Assembly: GCA_963769845.1 (NCBI GenBank)
Contig: CAVYNL010000033.1
Location: 1 to 64,000 of the forward strand
DNA from: JBGQMW01 sp963769845
GTDB lineage: Archaea; Thermoproteota; Bathyarchaeia; Bathyarchaeales; Bathycorpusculaceae
Length of the DNA stretch: 64,000 nucleotides
Reading direction: 5' to 3'
Position 1 is the first letter of the stretch; every line of letters starts with the position of its first letter. A model generated the notes under the pieces. That model was not told where the DNA came from. It did no database searches and saw nothing but the letters and a program-made list of their open reading frames with translations. The position numbers and the translations under genes were made by a program. Below, one piece after another: positions 52,905 through 62,188 of the stretch.

Positions 52905-54269
52905 ATGGTAAGAAGAATCGCAGTTATCGGTATGGGGTACGTCGGAATACCTATCGCAGCCCTTTTTGCGGATGTTCCAGGTTTTGAAGTCGTCGGCGTG
53001 CAACGTAGGTCTAAGCGTTCTGGATGGAAGATTGACTGGCTGAACAAGGGAAAGAACCCGATCGGCGGAGATGAACCAGGCTTATCTGAGCTTATTGCAC
53101 GCGTTGTGAAGAAGAAAACCTTCAAGGTTGTTGAGGACATCGCCGTCTGCAAAGATGCCGAAGCCGTGTTGATTGACGTGCAGACGCCAACAGACGCTAA
53201 CAGAGTTCCTGACTATTCATCGTTGAAGGACGTTGCCGCGCAAGTTGGCCAGTACATGCGGCCAAAGACGCTTGTGGTTGTCGAGTCAACTGTAGCCCCC
53301 GGGACAACGAACAACATTGTGAAGCCCATCCTGGAGAAGAGTTCGGGCCTGAAGGCAGGCAAGGATTTTTCGCTGGCCTTCTGCTACGAGAGGGTAATGG
53401 TAGGGCGGCTGATCAGGAATATTGTGGAGCTTCCCAGAATAGTCGGAGGAATTGACGAAGAAAGTACCAAGCGTGCGTTAGAGCTGTACAAGCATGTTGT
53501 GAAGGCGGGGCTCTACCCTACGGATGCACTTACGGCGGAAGTGACCAAAGTCGTCGAAAACACGTACAGGGACGTTAACATCGCCTTTGCCAACGAAGTG
53601 GCACTGATTTGCGAGAGTCTTGGCGTCGACGCCTACAAAGTGCGAGAACTAGTCAACACGCTCCCAAACGACCCCAAGAACCCGGCTTCAAACCCTGTGA
53701 GGAACATGCACTTCCCAAGCGGGGGAGTCGGGGGACACTGCTTACCAAAAGACCCGTGGCTGCTCAAGTACGGCTTGGATACCTACGGCAAGTTCAAATT
53801 CTGTCCAAAGGTCATAATCGGAAGCAGGGAACTGAATGATAAAATGCCGGCACACGTTGTAGACCTGCTAGAAGAAGCCTTGATGGAACACGGCAAGAAA
53901 CTGAAAGGGACAAGAATAGCCATATTGGGTGTGGCTTTCCTTGCAAACTCCGACGACACAAGAAACACTCCGTCGGCTACACTGTATGAAGAGCTGAAGA
54001 AACGCGGCGCAAAACCAGTCCTTCATGACCCACTTGTCCGCGACTTCGAACTACCTTTCACCAAAGACTTGGACGAAGCCATAAGAGGCGCAGACGCAAT
54101 CATTCTTTCCACGAAACACAAGCAGTACCTCACACTAGATTTGAAGAAACTGAAGAACAAACTAGCAACTCCAGTCCTGATCGACGGCGGGAACGCTTAC
54201 AGCGAAGAAACAGCAACCAAAGCAGGATTCACATACCGAGGGATCGGCAAAGGCAAAGCGAAGAAATAA
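52905..54269 (+). CDS. UDP-glucose/ManNAc-type 6-dehydrogenase
   Basis: 454 residues from MVRRIAVIGMGYVGIPIAAL; longer upstream frames are unlikely given the TATA box. NAD site GMGYVG, central GVDAYKVRELVN helix, and catalytic Cys in GGVGGHCLPKDPW. The C-terminal domain begins near LKGTRIAILGVAFLANSDDTRNTP. Oxidises a nucleotide sugar to its uronic acid for surface glycans or N-glycans. Subgroup (UDP-Glc or UDP-ManNAc) cannot be settled by eye. Confidence 0.9.
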   Translation: MVRRIAVIGMGYVGIPIAALFADVPGFEVVGVQRRSKRSGWKIDWLNKGKNPIGGDEPGLSELIARVVKKKTFKVVEDIAVCKDAEAVLIDVQTPTDANRVPDYSSLKDVAAQVGQYMRPKTLVVVESTVAPGTTNNIVKPILEKSSGLKAGKDFSLAFCYERVMVGRLIRNIVELPRIVGGIDEESTKRALELYKHVVKAGLYPTDALTAEVTKVVENTYRDVNIAFANEVALICESLGVDAYKVRELVNTLPNDPKNPASNPVRNMHFPSGGVGGHCLPKDPWLLKYGLDTYGKFKFCPKVIIGSRELNDKMPAHVVDLLEEALMEHGKKLKGTRIAILGVAFLANSDDTRNTPSATLYEELKKRGAKPVLHDPLVRDFELPFTKDLDEAIRGADAIILSTKHKQYLTLDLKKLKNKLATPVLIDGGNAYSEETATKAGFTYRGIGKGKAKK

Positions 54270-54270
54270 G

Positions 54271-54280
54271 AGCGCGCGCT
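54271..54280. repeat. Intergenic palindrome AGCGCGCGCT
   Basis: A perfect copy two bases after the dehydrogenase stop codon. Confidence 0.65.
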
Positions 54281-54535
54281 GGTGCACTGCGAGACGTTGA
54301 GCAGCAACTAGATAACAACACGCCTCCCGTGTCTCTTCACAACGGGCCATTTTGACTGGAAAATCTCTCCACGTGATCATTCTTGCCTGTGCTTAGCTTC
54401 ATATATCTTAATATGTGACCAAGTGCACTGTAGTTAGAGGTAGAATTTTCGTAGAGAAGAATACTGACAAAAGGGACCAATCGAATTTTGTCATTTTTCT
54501 TAACACCATTCTACTAAAAAAATGAGGTGAAAACT

Positions 54536-54739
54536 ATGGAATTAACAAACGAGCAGGTGAGCACGCCAGCTCGGTCATCGACCAGCAGTGCAGAAAGAAG
54601 ACACCCGTCCAAAGTGGACTGTAATTCTGAACTGAGAAGCTGGGTGCTCCACGTCATACGAGAAGCAGAAAAAGAAAGAGACTTCAAAAAGAGAACTCGA
54701 TTCTTAAGCCTTCTCAAAGACCTTCAGAATCGTCCATGA
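54536..54739 (+). CDS. 67-residue partner of the OB-fold protein, unknown
   Basis: A GAGGTGA ribosome site lies five bases before the ATG, while a GTG at 54527 is part of that site. A Ser/Thr-rich N-terminus is followed by a basic helix (LRSWVLHVIREAEKERDFKK). Its stop overlaps the OB-fold gene start by four bases, so the two are translated together. Perhaps a subunit of an RPA-like complex. Confidence 0.65.
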   Translation: MELTNEQVSTPARSSTSSAERRHPSKVDCNSELRSWVLHVIREAEKERDFKKRTRFLSLLKDLQNRP

Positions 54740-55416
54740 GCAGTCATTACGATGGGAGTAGCAGAAGGAGAAAAGACCCCGTGAGGCCCTTGAAAAACAA
54801 AGTATCAGCCGGCGAGTACCTCGCCTTTCTATCAACAAAACATGAAGTTGACCCTGACGAACTCTTTTATGCGTTGATCTCGGCGGGGGAAAGACAGAAA
54901 GCCAAATGTGGAAAACTTTCGATCGAATGCCGCAGCACAACACAAGACAAGGCCATATTTCTTATCATGAAAGACTCCAGAGTTGTTGCACAATTTCCAG
55001 TGCCCAAGGCATTCCTCTTGGAACGAATCAACCCGATCAAAGACTTCATGAAGACCGACATGATCCGCAGACATCTGAACAAGAAAAACAAGGGATCACA
55101 CTCTTTCCCCATTAGAGACCTGCGAACCGGAATGAACCACATTAGTCTGAAGGCAAAGGTTTTAGAAATCCCAGCGCCAAAACGTGTCGTCACACGGTTT
55201 GGAAACTACGCAAACATAACCAACGCCTTGATAGCAGACGAGACTGGAACAATCAAGCTATGCTTGTGGAATGAACAGATAGACTCCATCTCCACGGGAG
55301 ACACCATCCAAATCGAGAATGCACGAACATCCAGATTCAGAGGAGAAAAACAACTGAGTATCGGAAAAAAAGGAACACTCAGTAGCACCCAAAACCTTGG
55401 CGCCCAACTACGATAG
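54736..55416 (+). CDS. OB-fold nucleic-acid-binding protein (RPA/SSB-like)
   Basis: 226 residues. The C-terminal ~100 residues form an RPA-type OB fold: ISLKAKVLEIPAPKRVVTRF, then NALIADETGTIKLCLWNEQ and ISTGDTIQIENARTSRF. The N-terminal half is helical and charged, unlike plain SSB. Single-stranded DNA or RNA binding is expected. Coupled to a 67-residue gene. Confidence 0.8.
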   Translation: MSSHYDGSSRRRKDPVRPLKNKVSAGEYLAFLSTKHEVDPDELFYALISAGERQKAKCGKLSIECRSTTQDKAIFLIMKDSRVVAQFPVPKAFLLERINPIKDFMKTDMIRRHLNKKNKGSHSFPIRDLRTGMNHISLKAKVLEIPAPKRVVTRFGNYANITNALIADETGTIKLCLWNEQIDSISTGDTIQIENARTSRFRGEKQLSIGKKGTLSSTQNLGAQLR

Positions 55417-55634
55417 AAGCAAGGCTCCTAGGGAGCCCTGGCAAGAATCACTTCTTGACCATTCTTCCGTTTTACGGCGTTCTTAGGACGATAGCATAGA
55501 CGATGAGCATTGCAACGATGATCTACTCGCCAACAAACAAGCAGATGAAAAAGAAACTGGCTCCAAGTGTGAGGTTAATCAGGGCTATCGAAGGCGCTCA
55601 AAACGCAGCGCGTTATGTATCAGACACACTCGTC

Positions 55635-56738
55635 TCAGGATGCTTGGATAACAGCTTTTGCTTTCTCTAGGAGCTTCTCCTTTCTTTTCTTGTGTTCTTT
55701 CACAAATTTCAATACACAATCGATGACTTGTTCTTTGTGCTCTCCACACAAGAGCCTCCCAGTCTTGCATGCATCATATGTTTTCCTGATTGCATCATCG
55801 TCTTCAACAAAATGAAAGAGACAGATTTCATAGACCGGACAGATGTCCGGGACTCCACCGAGTTCGCGTTGCTCCTTGACGCTGGGTCTTCCGCCAGTGA
55901 AAGCGTTGGAGACTTTCTCGGCGATCTTTTCTGGCTTTTCATTCAGGGTAAAATAGTTGCTCAGCCTCTTGGCCATTTTCGGAGAACCGTCCAACCCTTT
56001 GATGAGTTTGTGGTAGGTTGAGGATGGCGGAACAAATCCGTACTTCCTACTGAATACGCGACTCAGGTCTCGGGTGAAACGAAGGTGCGGGTCCTGGTCA
56101 ACTCCTACGGGGACCACCGTGGGCTTAGGCCCCCCGAAGTCTTCAAGCTGAGGCAACAGAATGTCTCCGGCTTGAATCAGTGCTGACAAATACAGACCGA
56201 TTCGCCGTTCACCATAAACGGCTTTCATAGTGGCCAACGTCACCGGCCTTCCAAGGAGTATGGCCAAATCCTTGACTCTGGGTTCCTTAGATTGGCGGTA
56301 TACATAGGTCTTCTTTGGGTCCAACCCCAGAGCGAGCATGTCAGCAAGATTATCGACCGCATTTTTTGCGCTTTTGTCGAAAGGGATTCTGTTGTCTTCG
56401 TAGGCCTCTATGTCAGCGATGCAGTAGAATGTTTGAGCACCATGCTTCTGAAAATAGATGATTTCCATGCCGGTCATCAGCGTGCCTAGATGAAATTCCC
56501 CTGTAGGTTTTATGCCGCTCAAGACTGCAAATCCCCCATGGCTTTGCATGACATCCAGTATTCTGCCAAAGTCTCTGTGTCCGAATACTATTCCGCGCCG
56601 CATGTACAACGATGGTTCCGAGAGTCGCGACAGAAGCGGGCTGAAAGGTTCGATGCCAAATTCCTCATAAAGTCGTTGATAGTCATTCACCGAGCTTGTG
56701 CCGAACGGGTCGATCTCTTTTCTAGAAACAGGTGACAA
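55635..56738 (-). CDS. trpS: Tryptophanyl-tRNA synthetase
   Basis: 367 residues, class Ic synthetase of the archaeal/eukaryotic type. The HIGH-like motif is GEFHLGTL (after VLSGIKPTG), and the KMSKS-like motif is SPKMAKRLSN. VGVDQDPHLRFTRDLSRVF and AFTGGRPSVKEQRELGG are further TrpRS marks. Stands alone. The C-terminal tail is very Lys-rich. Confidence 0.95.
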   Translation of the reverse strand: MSPVSRKEIDPFGTSSVNDYQRLYEEFGIEPFSPLLSRLSEPSLYMRRGIVFGHRDFGRILDVMQSHGGFAVLSGIKPTGEFHLGTLMTGMEIIYFQKHGAQTFYCIADIEAYEDNRIPFDKSAKNAVDNLADMLALGLDPKKTYVYRQSKEPRVKDLAILLGRPVTLATMKAVYGERRIGLYLSALIQAGDILLPQLEDFGGPKPTVVPVGVDQDPHLRFTRDLSRVFSRKYGFVPPSSTYHKLIKGLDGSPKMAKRLSNYFTLNEKPEKIAEKVSNAFTGGRPSVKEQRELGGVPDICPVYEICLFHFVEDDDAIRKTYDACKTGRLLCGEHKEQVIDCVLKFVKEHKKRKEKLLEKAKAVIQAS

Positions 56739-56930
56739 GATGAACTCCTCCTGTGATGGAGAGACCGCCGAAGATCGGAAAGCTCGCTAAGAAAGATGAG
56801 AAATCGTTGATTGGGACTAAGGCCAGTCCAAGGCATTCCCCATGCATATCAAGCGAGAATCAGACTTTAAACTTTTCTGAAACGCACGATGTCTGAGCGC
56901 ATGTCCATGTTGCCTCAGCTTTGTGAGGGT

Positions 56931-57605
56931 TCAACTGTTCGCTTTCAGCTTGCCATCCTGCATGGTGTAAACAACGGTTGCTGCTTCGACTATTTTTTCG
57001 TCGTGGGTTGCCACGACAACCGTGGTTTTTTCGCGTTTGTTTATGTCCTGAAGAAGACTGATGATTTCCTTGGCCGTTTTCGAGTCGAGCTCTCCTGTGG
57101 GTTCGTCGGCTATGATTATTTCCGGTTCGTTTGCGAGAGCCCTCGCGATGGCTACGCGTTGCATCTCCCCCATGCTTAACTGCTTTGGCCTGTGATTACG
57201 TCTGTGCGTCAGTCCGACGATTTCGAGAAGCTTCAACGCCTTTTCCCGCTGCGCTTTCTGGGATTTGTTGGCCAGTGACATGGGTAGTTCAACGTTCTCC
57301 AAAGCATTGAGCGTGGGGAAAAGATTGAACGTCTGAAAAACGAACCCCATGCGCATATTGCGGGTTCTTCTGCGCTCACGACCAGATAGCTGCGACGCGT
57401 CAGCATCGTCCATGAAGATTTTCCCCGAAGTCGGATAGTCGTTCAATCCGATAAGATTGAGCAGTGTAGACTTGCCTGAGCCCGACGGCCCGACAATGGC
57501 TACGAGCTCTGGCTCATTCATCTCCAGATTCACCGCTTTGACAGCCGCTATTTCGGATGATCCCACTCGAAACGACCTAGTCAGGTTCACTGTTCGGATT
57601 CTCAT
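56931..57605 (-). CDS. MacB/LolD-type ABC transporter ATP-binding protein
   Basis: 224 residues from ATG at 57605; longer frames upstream are inside the permease gene. Walker A GPSGSGKST, LSMGEMQRVAIARAL signature, Walker B EIIIADEPTGELDSKT, H-loop ATHDEKI. LolD/MacB-type ATPases drive FtsX-fold permeases by mechanotransmission. Its start overlaps the permease stop by one base (TGATG). Confidence 0.93.
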   Translation of the reverse strand: MRIRTVNLTRSFRVGSSEIAAVKAVNLEMNEPELVAIVGPSGSGKSTLLNLIGLNDYPTSGKIFMDDADASQLSGRERRRTRNMRMGFVFQTFNLFPTLNALENVELPMSLANKSQKAQREKALKLLEIVGLTHRRNHRPKQLSMGEMQRVAIARALANEPEIIIADEPTGELDSKTAKEIISLLQDINKREKTTVVVATHDEKIVEAATVVYTMQDGKLKANS

Positions 57606-58840
57606 CAGTATTCCGCTCTCAGAACTTCGGCGATACGCATTCTCATCGCGTTTATCGCTGGAATTACCCCTCCGAGGCAGCAGACTCCCACGATAGCTGC
57701 AAACGTTTCCAACATGTAGAGAGGCGGAACAATCTCTAGGACGCTGGGAAAGAACAGCGCCACGGGAATGTTCGTGTAGAGGCTTGCCAAGATGATGGCC
57801 GTCAGAGAACCGAAGGCTACGCCGATGATGCCGCCCAAGACACCTATCAGAAAAGTTTCGATTATCACCACCCGAAACATGTAGCTTGCCTGAGCTCCTA
57901 TGGCGTCCAAGGTTGCGAAGTCGCGCCGCCTCTCCGAGACGCTCATGACCGTGACAGTCATGACCAGTATCAGGCTGATGATGAAGACCACTGCTTCTAT
58001 GCCGACGGTCCATGTCTGCATCTGGTCCAGAATAGGCTGAATGATGTCGTTCCTCTGGGTCTCCGTCAAGGCGTTGACGTATCCTATTTTTTGTTTTATG
58101 GCCGTGGTCAAGTTCTGTTGCGGCATGTTTGAGAGGGGCTTGACCGCGATTATGTTCACGCTCTGGGGATAGTTGTATACGCTTTGTGCTAGTCTGAGAG
58201 GCATGACCAAACAGCGATTCAGCAACGCCATCTTCGTATCAAGAACGCCTGAAACACGCGAGGTGTAACCGTTCACCTGTATTTCTGTGCCCACAGTCCA
58301 GCTGTACTGGTCGGCGATGGAGCCGCCAGCCACGATTTCGTTGCTTGAATCGTTTGCTGGAAGATGCCCGTTTCCCCTCAGCTGCACTGGACCAAGAACA
58401 AGCGCCCAGTCTTCGACTGGAATTCCCATGGTGAAGTTTACGGGAACTGGCTGAGCCAGTGCCTCTGGTCCTGCTGATGTAATGAAAAGGACTGGTGTGA
58501 CGGCGCTCACTCCGGGAATCGCTGCTATTTTTTCCACCGTTGGATTCTGGGGCAACATGCCGCCGCTGATTGGAATGGCTTGGATCACGATCGCGTTTTG
58601 ATCCACGACCGTGACTTGACCGTTGAATAGCACGTTCATTTCCCGTATCACCGTCATGTACCGCATGGTAGTCGCGCCGACGGCGACCACGAAAGTTGCA
58701 GCTATTGCCACTCCCAGAATGCACAGGGCTGTTCTGATTTTTCTTCGAAGAAGGTTTCTCAAGCAGAACGTAAGTAGCCGCGCAGTGATCCCCTTGACGG
58801 TTAGTCTTGCGTGAAAGCTATATAAACATTGACAACGCAT
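57605..58840 (-). CDS. FtsX/MacB-type ABC transporter permease
   Basis: About 410 residues. An N-terminal membrane helix (ALCILGVAIAATFVVAVGATT) precedes a large extracytoplasmic domain, then three helices at the C-terminus (AVVFIISLILVMTVTVMSVS; IETFLIGVLGGIIGVAFGSL; ETFAAIVGVCCLGGVIPAI), the MacB topology. The start is uncertain: the ATG at 58840 lies upstream of the shared TATATA box, so a later TTG (58762) may be used. Divergent from a large surface protein, a possible cargo or partner. Confidence 0.88.
   Translation of the reverse strand: MRCQCLYSFHARLTVKGITARLLTFCLRNLLRRKIRTALCILGVAIAATFVVAVGATTMRYMTVIREMNVLFNGQVTVVDQNAIVIQAIPISGGMLPQNPTVEKIAAIPGVSAVTPVLFITSAGPEALAQPVPVNFTMGIPVEDWALVLGPVQLRGNGHLPANDSSNEIVAGGSIADQYSWTVGTEIQVNGYTSRVSGVLDTKMALLNRCLVMPLRLAQSVYNYPQSVNIIAVKPLSNMPQQNLTTAIKQKIGYVNALTETQRNDIIQPILDQMQTWTVGIEAVVFIISLILVMTVTVMSVSERRRDFATLDAIGAQASYMFRVVIIETFLIGVLGGIIGVAFGSLTAIILASLYTNIPVALFFPSVLEIVPPLYMLETFAAIVGVCCLGGVIPAINAMRMRIAEVLRAEY
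58818..58826. promoter_or_regulatory. Bidirectional TATA element
   Basis: CTATATAAA reads as a TATA box on both strands. On the plus strand it fits the 58881 start with a short leader; on the minus strand it would serve the ABC transporter. Confidence 0.5.
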
Positions 58841-58880
58841 GAATATAATGGCGAGTGCAAACAGAGATGGAGTAAAGAAC

Positions 58881-61800
58881 ATGAGAATCAAGATATTTTT
58901 GACCTTGTCGATGCTGTTACTCTTGCTAGCTTCAACGTTAACGGTATTGAGTGGATCCATCGTGGCTGCACAGCAGCCTGAAGCGAACTTGACTGGAACC
59001 ATTTTTGACCATGGTGTTGACACTAATGGCAACGGATTGTACGATTACCTGGAGGTCGATGTGGAAATCAACGTAACTGTTGCGGGAAACTTTCGGGTAA
59101 TAGTCGGTGGCCTTATGGACCAGTCTGGCAACAACATCCCGGTCAATTTCCTTGAGGGAAGCTTCCTCAATGTTGGCGTTCAGTACATAAACTTGTCCGT
59201 CTACGGTCCCATGATTTTCGACTCTCGCTTGAACCCTCAAAGAGTCAGTTGGATCGACCTTAGCACTGGAGACTACCTGCCCCTGGACAGCACGTACAAC
59301 GCCCCGTTGTCGAGAGTCTACAACTACACTGAATTCGATAGTCCTCATGCCTTTCTGACCGGACACATCTCGGACCGAGGCATTGACGCTGATGGTGATG
59401 GCCTCTTTGATTATCTTGAAGTCGGAATAGAAATCAATGTTACTGAAGCTGGATATTATCAAGTCAGTGCACAAGGTTTGATGGAAAACGGGACCATGAC
59501 AAACTACTTTTACGATTACCAATATGTGACGGAAAACTTCACTGTTGGTGTTCACGTGGTCTACATGAATTTCTCAGGTTCAGGGATCGCTTCTGAGCAT
59601 CTCAATCCAACGGATGTAGATTACATATACATATATGACGGTGCAAACGCCGTTGAAACAAGCCGCCTTGATTTTGCAGCTCTTTCAAAGCAGTATGACT
59701 ACACGCTTTTTGACGCGTCCTCGAAAGATATTCAAGTGAACTTTAAGGTCTATCCGGACGCAACCGTTGCGGTGGACGGAACACTCAATTTCACACACAT
59801 GTACCCAGAAAACAAGTACTGGCCCAGCATAAACGCGACACTGGGTTACTCAACGACCGGGAACCTGACGACGAGCACATCGAGCGGCACCATGGTTTTT
59901 CCAGGAAATTTGGACTACAAAGCAATCGAAGCGCATCTGCGCTCAGCATACGAGAACGGACTCTTGAACGACGCACTCAACATCTCAGATGTCTTGCCTC
60001 CGGAAGCGACCTGGTACTACCCATTCAACTCGACAGACGTCAATCTTAACGCCACGTACTCTGGGGGGATGTTTGACGTAACCATCACCGGGCAGACGAT
60101 CATACCGGCTGACTTGTTGAACACTCAGAGCACCGTTTTTCCACTTAACATGTCAGACGCGACGGTTCGCGCGGATTTTGATGGAACACAATTGAGGGGG
60201 AACATCACTTTTCACGCGGTTCCAGGATTCCCGTTCGCCGATGTCACGGTGGACTTCAGCGGTAACAGGAGCAGTCTCTACTTCAGCGGCGACCTTAACA
60301 TCACCTACGCGAGCTTCAACGATTTCCAAATAAACGAAACGACACTGAACCAGAAGCTCGCTGACCTGACTAGCAACTTCACTGGACGAGGGCCAGATTC
60401 CCTCTACGACCAGAGTTCGGGTTACCTAGAATGCACGCAGCTGAACATCACAAAGACCCCGTGGTCGAACCCAACGCTCGGCGCATACGTCACGTACAGC
60501 GCTACCATCAACGGAAACTTCACAGGGGCCCTTGCCCAAATGATGTTTCCGCCAGGGTCTCCAGCTGATCAATTGCAGCAGCTTGCATACGCGTCCTTGG
60601 AGTCACCCGCCTCTTCGGTCAGAAACGCGTCTCTAGTGCTCAGTTATTATCATAGTTCACGAATTGCGCAAGTGGATCTTCATCTGACGAGCGATGTGCA
60701 AGCTCTGTGCAACAGCCTCCTTGTCCTAGTGCCACCCGCGATACCCCAATCAATGTCTCCATGGTCTTCAGAGAGAACGCAGATAGAAGCGTGGCTAAAG
60801 ATTGCCAACGCGACAGCCCATGTCCTGACAGACGCAAGTGTCAACGCCTCCTATTCAAGCACAGACCGAAGAATGTCTATGAACACGCGGCTTTCAGCCA
60901 ACGTGAGCAAGCTGAAAAACGACATCCTTCCATTTCTGCCAGACACGGCGCCGCCTAACTTGCATGACGTCTTCGAATCGTTCTTCAATAATATCTACTG
61001 CAATACGACGTCTTCAACGGAAACGTTTGATATGTCAAATGGAACAGCGACCTTTGCCTCAACCGCGATTGCTCAAGGCGATTTCGAAGCTGAGCTCAAC
61101 CAAGCCAAGCGCTTCATGATAGCAACCATGTACCCGCCGCCCCCAGCAGGATTGCCTTGGGAGGTCCGCCTGCTCAATGAGACTGAAATAAACATCAATA
61201 ATCTCCAAGTAGAATTTGAAATGGGACAGGACTGGATGCACGCGAGCTTTAGCGGGCTGATCCTCAAACCCCAAGCTGACAACATAGACACCATAACGTT
61301 CAAACTCAAGAAGTGGATGGACCTGGCAACTGACCCGAATGCGCCGCCGCTAGACTTCGAAAAACTCACCGTCACGTTCACAGGAGCATCAAACGCAAAC
61401 CAGACGGTCCTGCTGAACAGTCCATCCGACGTGCCTACTCCAGACCATTTCTCCGGAGACTACAGAAGCATGGTCTGGGACAACGCTTCCCTCAGCAGTC
61501 TGAAAGACCTGACGTTTCTCATAGCCTGCGAAAACCAAGTGAATTACAACCAAGAAACCTACGACATTCCAATACTCACGAACTCCACTGTAACCAGTTT
61601 CCGCCTTGACCCCGACGCCAAGCAGATAACCTTCAATGTCACTGGACCACCGGGCACAGGATTCTGCAACGTGACCATTCCAAGAACCCTGCTCAACGCG
61701 AGTGCTCTCAACGACTGGACCGTCACGTTTGACGGAAGAGCCCTGACCCCAGGAGGTTTCAACATAACAGGAAACGCTGAATACGTGTTCGTGTACCTGA

Positions 61801-61967
61801 ATTACACTCACTCGGAACATGTGATATCCATCAAAGCCACCTGGATCGTCGCAGAGTTTCAACCAGACATTTTGCCGTTTGCCCTGATAATCCCACTAAT
61901 TATCGTGGGCGCAATAATCGTCATGCAAAGAAGAAAAATTCGGCCGCTGAAAACCAAGTACCGCTAG
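58881..61967 (+). CDS. Large secreted surface glycoprotein with C-terminal anchor
   Basis: 1028 residues from MRIKIFLTLSMLL, after GGAGTAAAGAAC; an upstream ATG (58839) is less likely. A signal peptide (about 1-30), two similar ~120-residue repeats each opening with a calcium-type loop (DTNGNGLYDYLEV; DADGDGLFDYLEV), then a long beta-rich region and a C-terminal helix (FALIIPLIIVGAIIVM) with basic tail. Dozens of N-x-S/T sequons indicate heavy glycosylation. It shares its promoter region with the MacB-type transporter. No enzymatic motif. Confidence 0.8.
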   Translation: MRIKIFLTLSMLLLLLASTLTVLSGSIVAAQQPEANLTGTIFDHGVDTNGNGLYDYLEVDVEINVTVAGNFRVIVGGLMDQSGNNIPVNFLEGSFLNVGVQYINLSVYGPMIFDSRLNPQRVSWIDLSTGDYLPLDSTYNAPLSRVYNYTEFDSPHAFLTGHISDRGIDADGDGLFDYLEVGIEINVTEAGYYQVSAQGLMENGTMTNYFYDYQYVTENFTVGVHVVYMNFSGSGIASEHLNPTDVDYIYIYDGANAVETSRLDFAALSKQYDYTLFDASSKDIQVNFKVYPDATVAVDGTLNFTHMYPENKYWPSINATLGYSTTGNLTTSTSSGTMVFPGNLDYKAIEAHLRSAYENGLLNDALNISDVLPPEATWYYPFNSTDVNLNATYSGGMFDVTITGQTIIPADLLNTQSTVFPLNMSDATVRADFDGTQLRGNITFHAVPGFPFADVTVDFSGNRSSLYFSGDLNITYASFNDFQINETTLNQKLADLTSNFTGRGPDSLYDQSSGYLECTQLNITKTPWSNPTLGAYVTYSATINGNFTGALAQMMFPPGSPADQLQQLAYASLESPASSVRNASLVLSYYHSSRIAQVDLHLTSDVQALCNSLLVLVPPAIPQSMSPWSSERTQIEAWLKIANATAHVLTDASVNASYSSTDRRMSMNTRLSANVSKLKNDILPFLPDTAPPNLHDVFESFFNNIYCNTTSSTETFDMSNGTATFASTAIAQGDFEAELNQAKRFMIATMYPPPPAGLPWEVRLLNETEININNLQVEFEMGQDWMHASFSGLILKPQADNIDTITFKLKKWMDLATDPNAPPLDFEKLTVTFTGASNANQTVLLNSPSDVPTPDHFSGDYRSMVWDNASLSSLKDLTFLIACENQVNYNQETYDIPILTNSTVTSFRLDPDAKQITFNVTGPPGTGFCNVTIPRTLLNASALNDWTVTFDGRALTPGGFNITGNAEYVFVYLNYTHSEHVISIKATWIVAEFQPDILPFALIIPLIIVGAIIVMQRRKIRPLKTKYR

Positions 61968-62188
61968 ACACGAACCCGCGCGTTTCGATTTGTCACAATT
62001 GCAGGTCTTCCCAACATTACTGGCACGCGCTGGAGAAGCAAAATACTCCAGACTTTTGATGACTATTCTGCGCGCCTTTCAATGATGTCGGACGCGCACA
62101 CTCAGATTTCCAAGATTTAAATACCGTCGTGTCCCCATGTCTGACTTGACGTGTGTTGACTGGTCGATCCTGACTGGAGGTTCCTGAT

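Noticed and set aside
55423..55437. Hairpin GGCTCC-TAG-GGAGCC after the OB-fold gene
   Set aside because: Short, without a T-tract, and archaeal termination does not rely on such hairpins, so no terminator was called.
55503..55670. 55-codon open frame MSIATMIYSP... upstream of and overlapping the trpS end
   Set aside because: It overlaps the 3' end of trpS on the other strand, lacks a clear ribosome site, and has no recognisable motif.
62052..62115. C/D-box-like elements (TTGATGA ... ATGATGT ...)
   Set aside because: No proper D or D' box (CTGA) at the right distance.
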